From: Thiomicrospira sp. XS5
GTDB taxonomy: Bacteria > Pseudomonadota > Gammaproteobacteria > Thiomicrospirales > Thiomicrospiraceae
Length of the DNA stretch: 64,000 bases
Direction: 5' to 3'
Assembly: GCF_001507555.1 (NCBI RefSeq)
Contig: NZ_LQBO01000001.1
Span: 620,001-684,000, forward strand
Shown here: positions 36,210 to 45,669 of the stretch, piece after piece
Layout of the letters: each line of letters begins with the position of its first letter
Numbering within the stretch: the stretch's first letter is position 1
Position numbers and translations under genes: made by a program
Notes under the pieces: generated by a model
What the model saw: the letters and a program-made list of their open reading frames with translations, nothing else
Told to the model about the DNA's origin: nothing
Database searches by the model: none

Positions 36210-37539
36210 ATTCTTCAGTGTGTTCTTCTTCCGCTTCAATGAAGCTGTACTTAATGCCCAGCTCATCGAGCAGGTGACCGGTTCCTGCCAAAATACGATA
36301 CTTGGCGTTCAATTGATCCGCTTCGTTGGTAATGAGCGTTCGCATGGCCGAAATGTATTCGTTTTCGGTGTTGAGCAAATCCAGTAAGGAGCGGCGTCCC
36401 AAACTGAATTGTTTACGGTAACCGAGTAGAGTTTCGTGCGTTAATTTGATGTGCTGGTTGACGTATTCTAGCTGATCGCCGATGTATTCATTGGCGTTCC
36501 ACGCGTAACGCAAATTCTCGATGACCTGACGGCGTGTGTTGTTACGAATTTCCGTGGCTTGGTGGTATTGGCTGGACGTCTGTTTGCGTGTGGCAGCATC
36601 GCGTCCCCCGTTGTAGAGGTTGTACGACATGACGACCATGGCTTGGAGGTTGTTGTTTTCACCTTCAATGCCGTCAATATTGTGATCGAGTCGTTGTCCC
36701 ACTTCCAAGTCAATTTTCGGATAATAGTTTTTCGCAGACGCTTCGTATTGCATGCGTGCTTCGGCAATATCGGCATTAGCCGATTTCATCGTTGGATGAT
36801 CCAGTAAGGCCGTATTCGTGGCCGCGTCGATGTTTTTTGGCATCTTCGCGTGGAATTGGGGTTTGATTAAATCGTTATCCGGTTGGCGTCCTAAAATGCG
36901 GCGGAATTTAGCGCGGGCATCGTAGAAGTTGTTTTCGGCCGCGCCGTAATTGGATTGCGCCAACGCAAGACGCGCTTGTGCTTGGTCCACTTCAACCTGA
37001 TTGCCGATGCCGGCTTCGGTACGTTTTTTAATCTGGTCAAATATTTTTAGGTGCGTGTCCAAGTTGCTCTGCGCCAACTGCAGTAATTCCTGCTCTTTGA
37101 GCAGATTGACATAGGCTTGCGCCATTTCCAGTGCGATGTCGTTAGCTTTGGAAATCGCTTTATAGGCCTGTGCGTCCAAACGGTATTTTTGGCGCGCGAC
37201 TTCGTCTTGCGTGCCAAAGCCTTCAAACAGGTTTTGGGTCAGCAATATTTGTGCTTCGCGTCGCATGAGACCATCGCCCTGGTTGTTTAGTCCAGGTTTG
37301 TCGATTTCTTCATACCCGTACCCGGCATAAATGTCCAGTTTTGGGTAATAGCCACTTTGTGCACCTCTGACTTCGGCTTCAATGGCACGATAGCCTTTGA
37401 CTTCCTGACGGAACTCGGGGTTGTGGATAATGGCATCTTCAATGGCTTCTTTTATATCAATGGCCTTGGCTACTGGTGCCGAAAGCATTAATACAACCAC
37501 ACTAGATACTGACAAGTTTTTTATTGTTAAATATTTCAT
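36208..37539 (-). CDS. TolC-family outer-membrane channel (LapE-like)
   Basis: A 443-residue outer-membrane efflux protein with a signal peptide (MKYLTIKNLSVSSVVVLMLS ... VAKA). It carries the duplicated coiled-coil and beta-barrel repeats of TolC, with family segments NPEFRQEVKGYRAIEAEVRG, QAYVNLLKEQELLQLAQSNL and YRKQFSLGRRSLLDLLNTEN. With the HlyD-type adaptor and ABC transporter encoded upstream it would complete a type I secretion system, corresponding to LapE of the LapBCE exporter. The large adhesin it would secrete is not in this window. Confidence 0.9.
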   Translation of the reverse strand: MKYLTIKNLSVSSVVVLMLSAPVAKAIDIKEAIEDAIIHNPEFRQEVKGYRAIEAEVRGAQSGYYPKLDIYAGYGYEEIDKPGLNNQGDGLMRREAQILLTQNLFEGFGTQDEVARQKYRLDAQAYKAISKANDIALEMAQAYVNLLKEQELLQLAQSNLDTHLKIFDQIKKRTEAGIGNQVEVDQAQARLALAQSNYGAAENNFYDARAKFRRILGRQPDNDLIKPQFHAKMPKNIDAATNTALLDHPTMKSANADIAEARMQYEASAKNYYPKIDLEVGQRLDHNIDGIEGENNNLQAMVVMSYNLYNGGRDAATRKQTSSQYHQATEIRNNTRRQVIENLRYAWNANEYIGDQLEYVNQHIKLTHETLLGYRKQFSLGRRSLLDLLNTENEYISAMRTLITNEADQLNAKYRILAGTGHLLDELGIKYSFIEAEEEHTEE

Positions 37540-37583
37540 AATTATCTTTACTGACTTTGAGTTAATGGTTTAAAAAGTGCAAA

Positions 37584-38192
37584 TTAATTGGGCCAATTTT
37601 GAATTTTGATCACCAAGTTAAGGCGATCTTTGGCCTCTAGTTTTTCTAAAATACTGTGCATATGCGCTTTGACTGTGCGCTCACTGATGTTCATCAGATC
37701 GGCAATTTCTTGGTTACTTTTACCTAATAAAACTAAATCTAAAGTTTCGATTTCACGTTCAGACAAAAGTTCTTTCCATGAGTTATTTGAAGTTTCCATG
37801 GAAGTAGAAGCAGCTTGAATCAATGTTTTCATTACGTTTTGTCCCAACCATACATTACCTGCTATGACTGTCTTGATAGCGTGCTCAATACGTTCTGCTT
37901 GGGTGAAGGTATTTAAGTAACCTTTTATACCTTTGTGAAACCATTTTACCCCTTCTTGAGCTGAAGGAATATTGGAAAAAAGAATCATTTTAAAGCCTTG
38001 TTGAAGTATGGATTCAATTTTTTCTTGTTCCTTTTCGCTTTGTGGAAGCTCAATAAGTAAGAGGTTGTTTTCTTTATTAAATTCTTGAGTGTTTACATCT
38101 AAAGTATAAAGAATTTTTTTAGTCAAATTAGTAGCTTGAGACCAATTTTTTAGAGCATTTGGGTCTTGTACATAAAGTAGCAACTGTGTCAT
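37584..38192 (-). CDS. LuxR-type regulator with degenerate receiver (CsgD/VpsT-like)
   Basis: A 202-residue protein. The N-terminal 120 residues resemble a receiver fold, but the usual phospho-acceptor Asp is absent (LLLIELPQSEKEQ). The C-terminal LuxR HTH is clear: LLSEREIETLDLVLLGKSNQ, then EIADLMNISERTVKAHMHSI. The layout is that of CsgD and VpsT, which control biofilm matrix genes and, for VpsT, respond to cyclic di-GMP instead of phosphorylation. Its place between tolC and the type I exporter genes suggests it controls this adhesin locus. Binding of cyclic di-GMP is not shown by the sequence. Confidence 0.75.
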   Translation of the reverse strand: MTQLLLYVQDPNALKNWSQATNLTKKILYTLDVNTQEFNKENNLLLIELPQSEKEQEKIESILQQGFKMILFSNIPSAQEGVKWFHKGIKGYLNTFTQAERIEHAIKTVIAGNVWLGQNVMKTLIQAASTSMETSNNSWKELLSEREIETLDLVLLGKSNQEIADLMNISERTVKAHMHSILEKLEAKDRLNLVIKIQNWPN

Positions 38193-38242
38193 GACTATTT
38201 CAGCCTCATTAATATGTTTATATTTTTTTATTTTGTTATTTT

Positions 38243-39604
38243 TTAGGATTCTCTTAAAGCTAAATCTTTTGCTTTAATAATCGGTTTCATCAGGTATTCC
38301 AAAATCGTATGTTTGCCCACCACGACATCCACCGTCGCGGTCATGCCCGGCAATAAAGACAAAGGATCTTTTTCAGACCCTAAATAGTTTTTGTCGGTTT
38401 TGATTCGGGCGATGTAAAAACTGTTACCTTCTTCGTCCTGAATGGTGTCGGCGGAAATTTTTTCCACGACGCCTTCCAGCCCGCCATAAATGGCGAAATC
38501 ATAGGCGGTAAATTTCACTTTGGCTTTTAGCCCAGGGTAGACAAAGCCGATATCCGCAGGCAGAATTTTGGTTTCCAGAACGAGGGAGTCGTCCAACGGG
38601 ACGATTTTGACAATGTCGCTCCCCGGTTGCACCACTTCACCGATGGTCGTCACCAAAAGCTCACTGATGGTGCCGTTGACCGGTGAGGTAATATTGGTTC
38701 GGCGCACGCGGTCTTCCAAAGCGGCTTTCGAGTTATCGAGCTGCTCCAGTTTGGCCATAACGCTGTTCAGTTCTTTTTGCGCTTCGTTGCGGAACTTTTG
38801 TTCGGCTTCTTTGCGTTTGTTGATGGATTCTTCAATAATCGACTTGAGCCGCGGGATGGAATTCTCCGTGGTTTGCAGCTTTGAGTAAGCATCCGTCGCT
38901 TCACGCTGCGTTTTAAGTAAATCCACTTCGGAGGCAATGCCGTCTTTCACCAGCGGCTGCATGATTTCAATTTCTTTGTTCAGCAGTTCGTATGATTTGG
39001 AAAGCTGGGTAAATTGGTTATAGGCTTCCTGCAAATCGGATCGGTTTTGTTTGATCTTCTCGGCCAGGATATGCTTGGTGGTTTCGAGTTGTTTGAGCTG
39101 GTTTTCGTATAATTGTTGCTCACGCTTAAACATTCTCATGACTTCCGGGTCATCCGATGGCGGGTTCAATTTGAACGCTTTCCCGAATGCTTGTGCGGAT
39201 AAGCGAGCGGCTTGTGCCTGTAAATCATAGAGTTGCGACTCGGTTTCACCGTAAGAACTGGCAAACTGGGTGTTGTCGAGCTTGACGAGGACTTGTCCTT
39301 TTTGAACCTTGTCGCCGGAGTGCGCAAAAATATTTTCGACGATGCCGCCTTCCAGGTTTTGTACGACCTGAATTTTGCTGGAAGGCACGACTTTACCTTC
39401 GCCACGGACGATTTTGTCCAGTTCGGCGTAATTGGCCCAAATAATCAGCCAGATAATGACCAGGAACATGACCCAGACAATCAACTGTGACTTGATGGTC
39501 GGCTTTTCCAGCGCGGCTTGACTCAAGCTCGACATGTAAGTCAAATCCGCATCGGATACCTGCGGCGGATGATTGTTGGAATGGTTGCGTTGCTTTTCTG
39601 TCAT
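38243..39604 (-). CDS. HlyD-family type I secretion adaptor (LapC-like)
   Basis: A 453-residue membrane fusion protein. A cytoplasmic N-terminus is followed by one transmembrane helix (SQLIVWVMFLVIIWLIIWAN, about residues 39-58), a lipoyl half-motif (GEGKVVPSSKIQVVQNLEGG), a long coiled coil (about 130-300) and the second barrel half (TSPVNGTISELLVTTIGEVV). It bridges the ABC transporter to the outer-membrane channel. It starts 3 bp after the ABC transporter gene, so they form one transcript. Best equivalent: LapC. Confidence 0.92.
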   Translation of the reverse strand: MTEKQRNHSNNHPPQVSDADLTYMSSLSQAALEKPTIKSQLIVWVMFLVIIWLIIWANYAELDKIVRGEGKVVPSSKIQVVQNLEGGIVENIFAHSGDKVQKGQVLVKLDNTQFASSYGETESQLYDLQAQAARLSAQAFGKAFKLNPPSDDPEVMRMFKREQQLYENQLKQLETTKHILAEKIKQNRSDLQEAYNQFTQLSKSYELLNKEIEIMQPLVKDGIASEVDLLKTQREATDAYSKLQTTENSIPRLKSIIEESINKRKEAEQKFRNEAQKELNSVMAKLEQLDNSKAALEDRVRRTNITSPVNGTISELLVTTIGEVVQPGSDIVKIVPLDDSLVLETKILPADIGFVYPGLKAKVKFTAYDFAIYGGLEGVVEKISADTIQDEEGNSFYIARIKTDKNYLGSEKDPLSLLPGMTATVDVVVGKHTILEYLMKPIIKAKDLALRES

Positions 39605-39607
39605 GGG

Positions 39608-41827
39608 TTAACTTTGTTTGTTGATGCGCCCTGTTTTCAAGGCTTCCAGTACGCTCGCCTTCGAACCGTCGGCGATGACTTTTCCATTATCCATTACGAT
39701 CAAACGATCCACCAATTGCAACAGGCTCATCTTGTGCGTGACGACGACGCTGGTGTTTTTGATGGTGCCTTTTTTTAACCGGTCAATCATGGTTTGTTCG
39801 GTTTTGGCATCCATGGCGTTAGTGGGTTCGTCAAACAGGTAAATCGGGCTGTTCAGCAATAATGCACGAGCGACGCCGATGCTTTGGCGCTGTCCGCCGG
39901 ATAAGGAGCTGCCGCCTTCGTTGATTTTTAAACTGTAGCCGGACGGATGGGTTTTGATGAAATCATCCACGCCGGCCAGACGTGCCGCTTTCAGAATTTG
40001 GTCGTCTTCCACGTAAGGAGCGCGGTAAGCAATGTTTTCACGCACATCCCCGCTGAACAAGGTTACGTCTTGTGGCACATAGTTAATGTTGCGGCGCAAT
40101 TCGGCCGGGTCAAGCTGGGTGATGTCGATGCCGTCAATCAGTATGGAACCGGAATCCGGGTGATAAAAGCCCAAAATCAGTTTTTCAATGGTGGATTTAC
40201 CGGAACCGATGCGGCCGATAATGCCGACTTTTTCACCCGGTTCGATTTTAAAAGACACGTTCGTCAGCGCTTGCTTGCTTTCGTCCGGATACGTAAAGGA
40301 CACGTCAACGAACTCAATGCTGCCATCAAATACGGGGTGCTGAATAAAGCGTTTGTCCAGCGGCCGTTCGACTTCTCTCTTCATCAATTCATTGAGCGAA
40401 TCCAAAGCTGTTTTGGTTTGGTGATACGAAGACGTTAAGTTGGCGAATTGCCCCATGGGGCCGATGGCGCGTTGACTTAGCATGACGGCGGCAATCAGGC
40501 CACCCATGGTCATGTCGCCGTCTTTGATCAAGTAGACCCCGGCTAGAATCACCAGGACGGTGCTCATTTGTTGCATGAACCCGGTCATGCGCCCAATGGA
40601 ACTTTGCAACATCTTCGATTTCAGGCTGGCGCGTGCGATTTCCCCAACGGCTTGTTCCCATTTCCATTGGGAATGGGCTTCCACTCCTAAGGATTTAATG
40701 GTTTCGATGGCCGTCAAGGTTTCGATGAGGACGGCATTTTTTTGAGCGGAGGCTTCATAAGTGGCTTCGACGCTTTTACGAATTGGACCTTTCATTAACA
40801 GGCTGTAGAGCAGAATGAAGGCAATGATGACGATGGGAACCAGTACGATTGCACCCGCGATGTAGAAAATCACCAGTAAGAAGATCACAACAAAAGGCAG
40901 ATCCACCAGCGAGGCGATGGTGCCGGAAGTGAAAAAATTCCGAATGCTGTCGAACTCTTTTAGGTTATTGGCAAAGGCGCCGATGGAACCTTGCCGGTTG
41001 GCCATGGTTAAGCCCAGCGTTTGTTCGAACAGTTTGGATGACATGATAACATCGCTTTTCTTACCGGCAATCTCCAGGAAATACGACCGCAGGAATTTCA
41101 GCAGTATGTCGAACATGTAGACCACACTGATCCCGATGGCCAGCACCCATAAGGATTCCACGGCATTGTTGGGCACAATGCGGTCATAGACGTTCATGAC
41201 GAATAATGGGTTGGCCAGCACGAACAGGTTGATAATGACCGAGGCGATTAGAACGTCGCGATAGATGCCTTTGTTTTCCCAAAAGGTGTGCCAGAACCAA
41301 TGGCCTTTGTTGGCATGAATCAGGTTTTCTTTTTTTGAGGCTTGTTGGAACTTTTCGGTGAAATAGACCGCGTAGCCCAGGTAATCCTCGTTTAGCTTAT
41401 CAATATCGACATGCCGGCGGCCGTCCGGAGATTCCGACAAAATAATGGTGGCCTGGCCGGTTTCGTAATCGAGATTTTCAAGCAGGCAGGCCTGGTCGTT
41501 TTTCAATGTCAGGATACAAGGAAGCACCAGATTCGGGATGTCCGTTAACAGGCGATGTTTGAAGCTGGCGACAATGTTGGCACGCTCCGCCGCACGGATA
41601 AACAGTTCCGGTGTCAGGCGTTCTTTGTCGGCAATCGGCAATCCGGACAACAAGGCGTCTTTGGAAAACGGTCGGCGGTTCAGCTTGGTGTAGAGCACCA
41701 AACAGTCCAGCAACGGATCTTTAAAATCCGTACCGTTGGCCGTTTGCGATGTATGGCGTTCTTTGGACGCGATACGATCGTCATCTGTCGGCATATCCGT
41801 TGTTGGTTGTGAGGTTTTTTCGACCAC
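39608..41827 (-). CDS. type I secretion ABC transporter (LapB-like)
   Basis: A 739-residue fused permease-ATPase. It has an N-terminal C39-like domain (about residues 45-170; the catalytic Cys of true peptidases is not apparent, as in adhesin exporters), six transmembrane helices (about 195-470) and a nucleotide-binding domain with Walker A GIIGRIGSGKSTIEKLILGF, signature SLSGGQRQSIGVARA and Walker B IYLFDEPTNAMD. It drives export of a large RTX-type adhesin together with the HlyD-like and TolC-like proteins. A lack of cleavage activity suits adhesins with C-terminal signals. Confidence 0.93.
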   Translation of the reverse strand: MVEKTSQPTTDMPTDDDRIASKERHTSQTANGTDFKDPLLDCLVLYTKLNRRPFSKDALLSGLPIADKERLTPELFIRAAERANIVASFKHRLLTDIPNLVLPCILTLKNDQACLLENLDYETGQATIILSESPDGRRHVDIDKLNEDYLGYAVYFTEKFQQASKKENLIHANKGHWFWHTFWENKGIYRDVLIASVIINLFVLANPLFVMNVYDRIVPNNAVESLWVLAIGISVVYMFDILLKFLRSYFLEIAGKKSDVIMSSKLFEQTLGLTMANRQGSIGAFANNLKEFDSIRNFFTSGTIASLVDLPFVVIFLLVIFYIAGAIVLVPIVIIAFILLYSLLMKGPIRKSVEATYEASAQKNAVLIETLTAIETIKSLGVEAHSQWKWEQAVGEIARASLKSKMLQSSIGRMTGFMQQMSTVLVILAGVYLIKDGDMTMGGLIAAVMLSQRAIGPMGQFANLTSSYHQTKTALDSLNELMKREVERPLDKRFIQHPVFDGSIEFVDVSFTYPDESKQALTNVSFKIEPGEKVGIIGRIGSGKSTIEKLILGFYHPDSGSILIDGIDITQLDPAELRRNINYVPQDVTLFSGDVRENIAYRAPYVEDDQILKAARLAGVDDFIKTHPSGYSLKINEGGSSLSGGQRQSIGVARALLLNSPIYLFDEPTNAMDAKTEQTMIDRLKKGTIKNTSVVVTHKMSLLQLVDRLIVMDNGKVIADGSKASVLEALKTGRINKQS

Positions 41828-41932
41828 GTTATTTTCGAGTTCCTGTGCCTGGGTATCGTTCGGATTATAGATAACTTATTTTATTTGAATAGAGTATAGC
41901 TTTTTTACTTAATTTTCCATCAAAATCGTTGA

Positions 41933-43870
41933 TTATAAAGGTTTTGGTGCGCCATAGTAATACCCTTGGAAGTGCTGAATTCCTAATTCATGGAAGGCGG
42001 CTATTTGCGCCTCGTTTTCCACTGACATGGCAATGATCTGGATATCCAGACTGTGGCACATTTCATACAGGCTGGAAACATAGTTACGGGTCTGTTCATC
42101 GCGTTCGATGGCTTTCGTGAAGGCGGCGTCCAGTTTGATGTAGTTCGGTCTCAATTCCTGCAAATAATTCATGTTCGTGAAATGACTCCCAAAGTGGTCG
42201 ATCCCGAAGGAGAACGACAGGGCTTTCAGTTTTTCAATCAGAGGCCAGGTCTGGACTTTATTGTCGCTGATCATGTTTTCGGGCATTTCAAACGAGAGAG
42301 CGTTCGGGCGCACGCCTTTCAAAATCGTGAGGAGCCACTGCTGGAAGTGGTCGTTTTCGATTACCGATTCGGTTAAATTGATGGCCAAGCAGTTCGGGTC
42401 GACCTGAGTGCTTTTTTGCAAATGCTGTAAGGCCAGCTCGATGACTAGGCGGTCGATGCTTTCCATCAGGTTTAATTCCGTCACGGCTGGCATAAAGTAA
42501 CCGGCTGAATGGATGTGACCGTTGGTGTCTTTCAGGCGGACCAGTAATTCCTGGTCGTGCACTTGACGATTAACATCATAAGCCGATTGTTGGAAGAGAA
42601 CAAAACGCTGCTCGTCAATCGCGGATGTCAAAATTTCCTTCCAAGCCACATCGTGCTGATTGGTGTTGTTGCCGGCTTGGTCATGGAAGCAGACACCTGT
42701 TTCTTTGCCACAGCTTTCGGCCATGACAAAATCCAACGTGGACAGCAGTTGGCCGCGTCGGTCGCCTGGTTGATAATCGCTCAAGGCCGCCAGCAATGTG
42801 ACGGGCGCGTCGTCCGCTTTCAGTTCCGCCAAAATATCGGGCAAGCTGGCTTGTACGGCTTCGGCCGGTGCCTTAACGCTTTTACCGGATAAGGACGGCA
42901 AGACGGCGACCAATTCGGTCCCGTTCAAACGGGCATAAAGGGCGCCTTTGCTGTGCAGTTCCGAACGCATTTTATCGGCCAGCATTTTGACCAGTTTATC
43001 GCCGATCATGTAACCGAAGCGGTCATTTAACTCTTTTAAACCGTCGATGCGAATCAAGAAAATGGCGCCGGGTGTGGCTTCTGTTTGATCGTCCAGTAAC
43101 GCATCCACATTCATTTCAAAGTGCAAGCGGTTGCTGAGGCCGGTGACGCTGTCCTGGTAGGCCATCTTTTGCAGTTTTTCCGCGTTTTGGGCATCGCGTT
43201 CAAACACGTCTTTCATCTTGTGGACCATGGCGTTCATGGCGGATACGACGCGCTTGAATTCGATGGTGGAAGGCAAGGTGTCCTGTAACAAATACTCTTT
43301 GCGGACAATGGCTTCGGCTTGTGTTTCCATTTTTTTCAGAGGTTTCAGCATCACTTTCAGGGCGTAGATGGCCAGGCCGATGGCCACCAGTGCGGCCAGC
43401 GAAAACCAAATCAGCAGGTTGATAGCGGTTTTCCACAATTCAATATAGGCGTAACCGGGGTGGCTTTGTACCGTGAGCGTGCCCACCGGAATCCAGCCCG
43501 ATTGAATTAGAGCAGTGGCGTCGGGCGCTTTGATGGAAATTAGTTGAATAAACCAGTTGGGAATGCCGTCGATTTTTTGCGGGTTGGCGCGTTCGTAAAT
43601 GAGTTGGTCGTCGACATCAATCAAGGTGATGTGGGAGTAATACCCTCGGTCAAACACGGCATTGATCATGGTTTTCATGCTGGAAGGGTCTTCCGGGTCG
43701 GCGACGGAGCTGAGAGACAGGCCGAGGGAGGTCGCGGTATCCTGAGCATGCGATTGCAGTTGCGCCTCCAAAAAAGAACGGGTGTTGTTCAGGTTGAGTA
43801 AAAAGGTGCCCAGCAAGACAATCACCAACATGGAGGCGATAAAAATAATCATCTGTTTACTTAAGCTCAT
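41933..43870 (-). CDS. lapD: LapD-type cyclic di-GMP receptor
   Basis: A 645-residue inner-membrane protein: N-terminal helix (residues 5-27), periplasmic LapD_MoxY domain, second helix (about 148-170), HAMP, GGDEF-like and EAL-like domains. Both catalytic sites are degenerate (NGTEL in place of GGDEF; QELLVRL in place of EAL-containing E-x-L-x-R), so it should bind cyclic di-GMP and not make or degrade it. In Pseudomonas, ligand-bound LapD holds the protease LapG away from the LapA adhesin. The next gene downstream of its operon partner lapG fits exactly this pairing. Such a circuit controls attachment to surfaces. Confidence 0.9.
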   Translation of the reverse strand: MSLSKQMIIFIASMLVIVLLGTFLLNLNNTRSFLEAQLQSHAQDTATSLGLSLSSVADPEDPSSMKTMINAVFDRGYYSHITLIDVDDQLIYERANPQKIDGIPNWFIQLISIKAPDATALIQSGWIPVGTLTVQSHPGYAYIELWKTAINLLIWFSLAALVAIGLAIYALKVMLKPLKKMETQAEAIVRKEYLLQDTLPSTIEFKRVVSAMNAMVHKMKDVFERDAQNAEKLQKMAYQDSVTGLSNRLHFEMNVDALLDDQTEATPGAIFLIRIDGLKELNDRFGYMIGDKLVKMLADKMRSELHSKGALYARLNGTELVAVLPSLSGKSVKAPAEAVQASLPDILAELKADDAPVTLLAALSDYQPGDRRGQLLSTLDFVMAESCGKETGVCFHDQAGNNTNQHDVAWKEILTSAIDEQRFVLFQQSAYDVNRQVHDQELLVRLKDTNGHIHSAGYFMPAVTELNLMESIDRLVIELALQHLQKSTQVDPNCLAINLTESVIENDHFQQWLLTILKGVRPNALSFEMPENMISDNKVQTWPLIEKLKALSFSFGIDHFGSHFTNMNYLQELRPNYIKLDAAFTKAIERDEQTRNYVSSLYEMCHSLDIQIIAMSVENEAQIAAFHELGIQHFQGYYYGAPKPL

Positions 43871-43933
43871 GAGTCTTTCCTTTTTTGAAGGCCATTTGCA
43901 TTCGATTCGTTTTTGTAAGATGGGTTAACAGGG

Positions 43934-44584
43934 TCATCGCATCTTTTCCAATAGAGAATTCCAGTTTTTCAATTTGTCGGTTCCGCCATCCACGGCTTTC
44001 CCTTTGCCACGCTGTTTCGACAACCAAAGGCCATCACCGTTAAAGCTGTAAATCGGAATTAAATCCCGGCGCTGACTGGCTTTCATAATGCGGTCGTTGA
44101 TGTTGTCGAGTACCAGCGGTTCCGATTTGGGGGTTTTGAAATAGGTTAATACCATATGGGCCTGTTTCAGACGGATGGCTTTGACGTAAGTCAGATATAA
44201 CTTTTCTTCGGGAACGCCCATGGCTCGAAGTGTGAAATATTTCGCAATGACGAAATCTTCACAATCACCGGCATCGGTGCCCAGGAATTCGGTGGGCGTG
44301 GCCCAGTAGTCGTCCTGTTTCCAATGTTTTTTGTCGGTGGTGAAGGTGGCCCCGTTGAAAAAGTCGTTGACGCGCTGCAACTTAAGGCGCTCAGGCTTAT
44401 TGATGTTGTGTTCTACCAGTTTTTGCCAGGCCTCTAAGCGGCGTGCCGCCAGCAGTCCGTATTTTTCTTTGGCTTTTTCGATTTCCGCCGGGGTGATGAT
44501 GGTTGGGGAGGTGGAGGGTGCCGCCCAAGACAAGCTCATAAGGCCAAATACAATGGGTATTATCAGCTTAAATCTGGGCAGCAT
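43934..44584 (-). CDS. lapG: LapG-type periplasmic cysteine protease
   Basis: A 216-residue protease of the bacterial transglutaminase-like (BTLCP) family with a signal peptide (FKLIIPIVFGLMSLSWAAPS). The catalytic triad is visible: C108 (GTDAGDCEDFVIAKYF), H143 (LKQAHMVLTYF) and D160 (PLVLDNINDR). The Cys-His and His-Asp distances are close to those of Pseudomonas LapG. It cleaves the N-terminal anchor of LapA-like adhesins, releasing cells from a surface when LapD lets it go. It lies 63 bp upstream of lapD on the same strand. Confidence 0.93.
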   Translation of the reverse strand: MLPRFKLIIPIVFGLMSLSWAAPSTSPTIITPAEIEKAKEKYGLLAARRLEAWQKLVEHNINKPERLKLQRVNDFFNGATFTTDKKHWKQDDYWATPTEFLGTDAGDCEDFVIAKYFTLRAMGVPEEKLYLTYVKAIRLKQAHMVLTYFKTPKSEPLVLDNINDRIMKASQRRDLIPIYSFNGDGLWLSKQRGKGKAVDGGTDKLKNWNSLLEKMR

Positions 44585-44612
44585 TGCAATCCTATCGTCC
44601 GGAAAACGGAAG

Positions 44613-45554
44613 CTATTGTTGATAGCGGTTATAGTGCTTCATTTTTTCTGGGATTTGCAGTTGAGCATCGCTAGGGATCTCAGGTTTTTTAAGAATTTTA
44701 AATTCAATGCGCCGATTTTTTTGTCGGCCCTGGCGAGAGTTATTTTCCGCTACAGGATGACTTTCTCCCTGCCCATTGATGAAAATCTTTCCATTATCAT
44801 AGTTGAAATTTTGAATCATGTAATCTTTAGCTGATTTAGCTCTATTCCAGGAAAGTTTCATATTACTTTGAGAGCTTCCTCGGCTGTCTGTATATCCAGT
44901 TAAAAGAATTACTTCATCCGGTTCTAAGTTTTTTAATTGACTAACATTTTTTTGCAGTAAAGCTGTTTGGTCGGCCCTAATTTGGTAAGAGCCAGTGTTA
45001 AAAACAATATTTGTTGTCACAACTGCTTGCGGAATGCAGCCGTATCGATTGACGCTTGAACCAGTCGGGGTTTCCGGACATTGGTCTTCTTGGTTTATGA
45101 TTCCGTCTTTATCCAAATCGTTGTTTTCTTTACATCCATAAGCGTTTACCTTTGTACCTAAAGGCGTTTCCGGACATTGGTCTTGGCTATCGAGTACTAA
45201 GTCTTTATCGTTATCACCTTCGCAACCTAAAAAGTTGACTTTTACATCTTTAGGTGTGTTTGGGCACTGGTCTGTGCTGTCAAAAACGCCATCTTGGTCG
45301 CTATCAAGCTCGCAGCCCAGTTCATTTACCTTATAACCGAGCTTGGAGTTTAGGCATTGATCTTGTCGATCTGGAACACCGTCTTGGTCAAGATCTTTGT
45401 ATAAAGTTGATACTTGCTCTGAATCATCAGAACTTTGCTCGATAGTCTCTATAGCGTAAGGCGTTTCTTTTTGTTCAGCACCACTTGCATGGGCGGAAAA
45501 TGAAAAAAGAACATATAAAGCCAATATTGATGTTTGTTTCATTTGTATGTGCAA
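44613..45554 (-). CDS. OmpA-family protein with thrombospondin type 3 repeats
   Basis: A 313-residue secreted or outer-membrane protein with a signal peptide (ILALYVLFSFSAHASG). Four Ca-binding TSP3 repeats follow (pattern DxDxDGVxDxxDxCPxT, for example DSDQDGVFDSTDQCPNTP), covering about residues 50-165. The C-terminal OmpA domain binds peptidoglycan (VILLTGYTDSRGSSQSNMKL; QGRQKNRRIEFKILKK). It begins the minus-strand run followed by lapG and lapD, so it may act in the same adhesion process, perhaps anchoring to the cell wall. OmpA proteins of this kind often accompany lapDG. Confidence 0.85.
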   Translation of the reverse strand: MHIQMKQTSILALYVLFSFSAHASGAEQKETPYAIETIEQSSDDSEQVSTLYKDLDQDGVPDRQDQCLNSKLGYKVNELGCELDSDQDGVFDSTDQCPNTPKDVKVNFLGCEGDNDKDLVLDSQDQCPETPLGTKVNAYGCKENNDLDKDGIINQEDQCPETPTGSSVNRYGCIPQAVVTTNIVFNTGSYQIRADQTALLQKNVSQLKNLEPDEVILLTGYTDSRGSSQSNMKLSWNRAKSAKDYMIQNFNYDNGKIFINGQGESHPVAENNSRQGRQKNRRIEFKILKKPEIPSDAQLQIPEKMKHYNRYQQ

Positions 45555-45633
45555 CCTTTAATGAATTTTTATTATTTCGTATTTTTCAGGATTCTATCGT
45601 AAAGCCTGCGTAAAAAAAAGGGTAAAAGAAGTT

Positions 45634-45660
45634 CAAAAAAAGCCTGGGTTGTTCCAGGTC
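45634..45660 (-). terminator. terminator of the alcohol dehydrogenase gene
   Basis: On the minus strand, stem CCTGG-AACAAC-CCAGG followed by seven T residues (complement of A-run 45635-45641), starting 10 bp after the stop codon. Confidence 0.7.
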
Positions 45661-45669
45661 AATTTTTGG

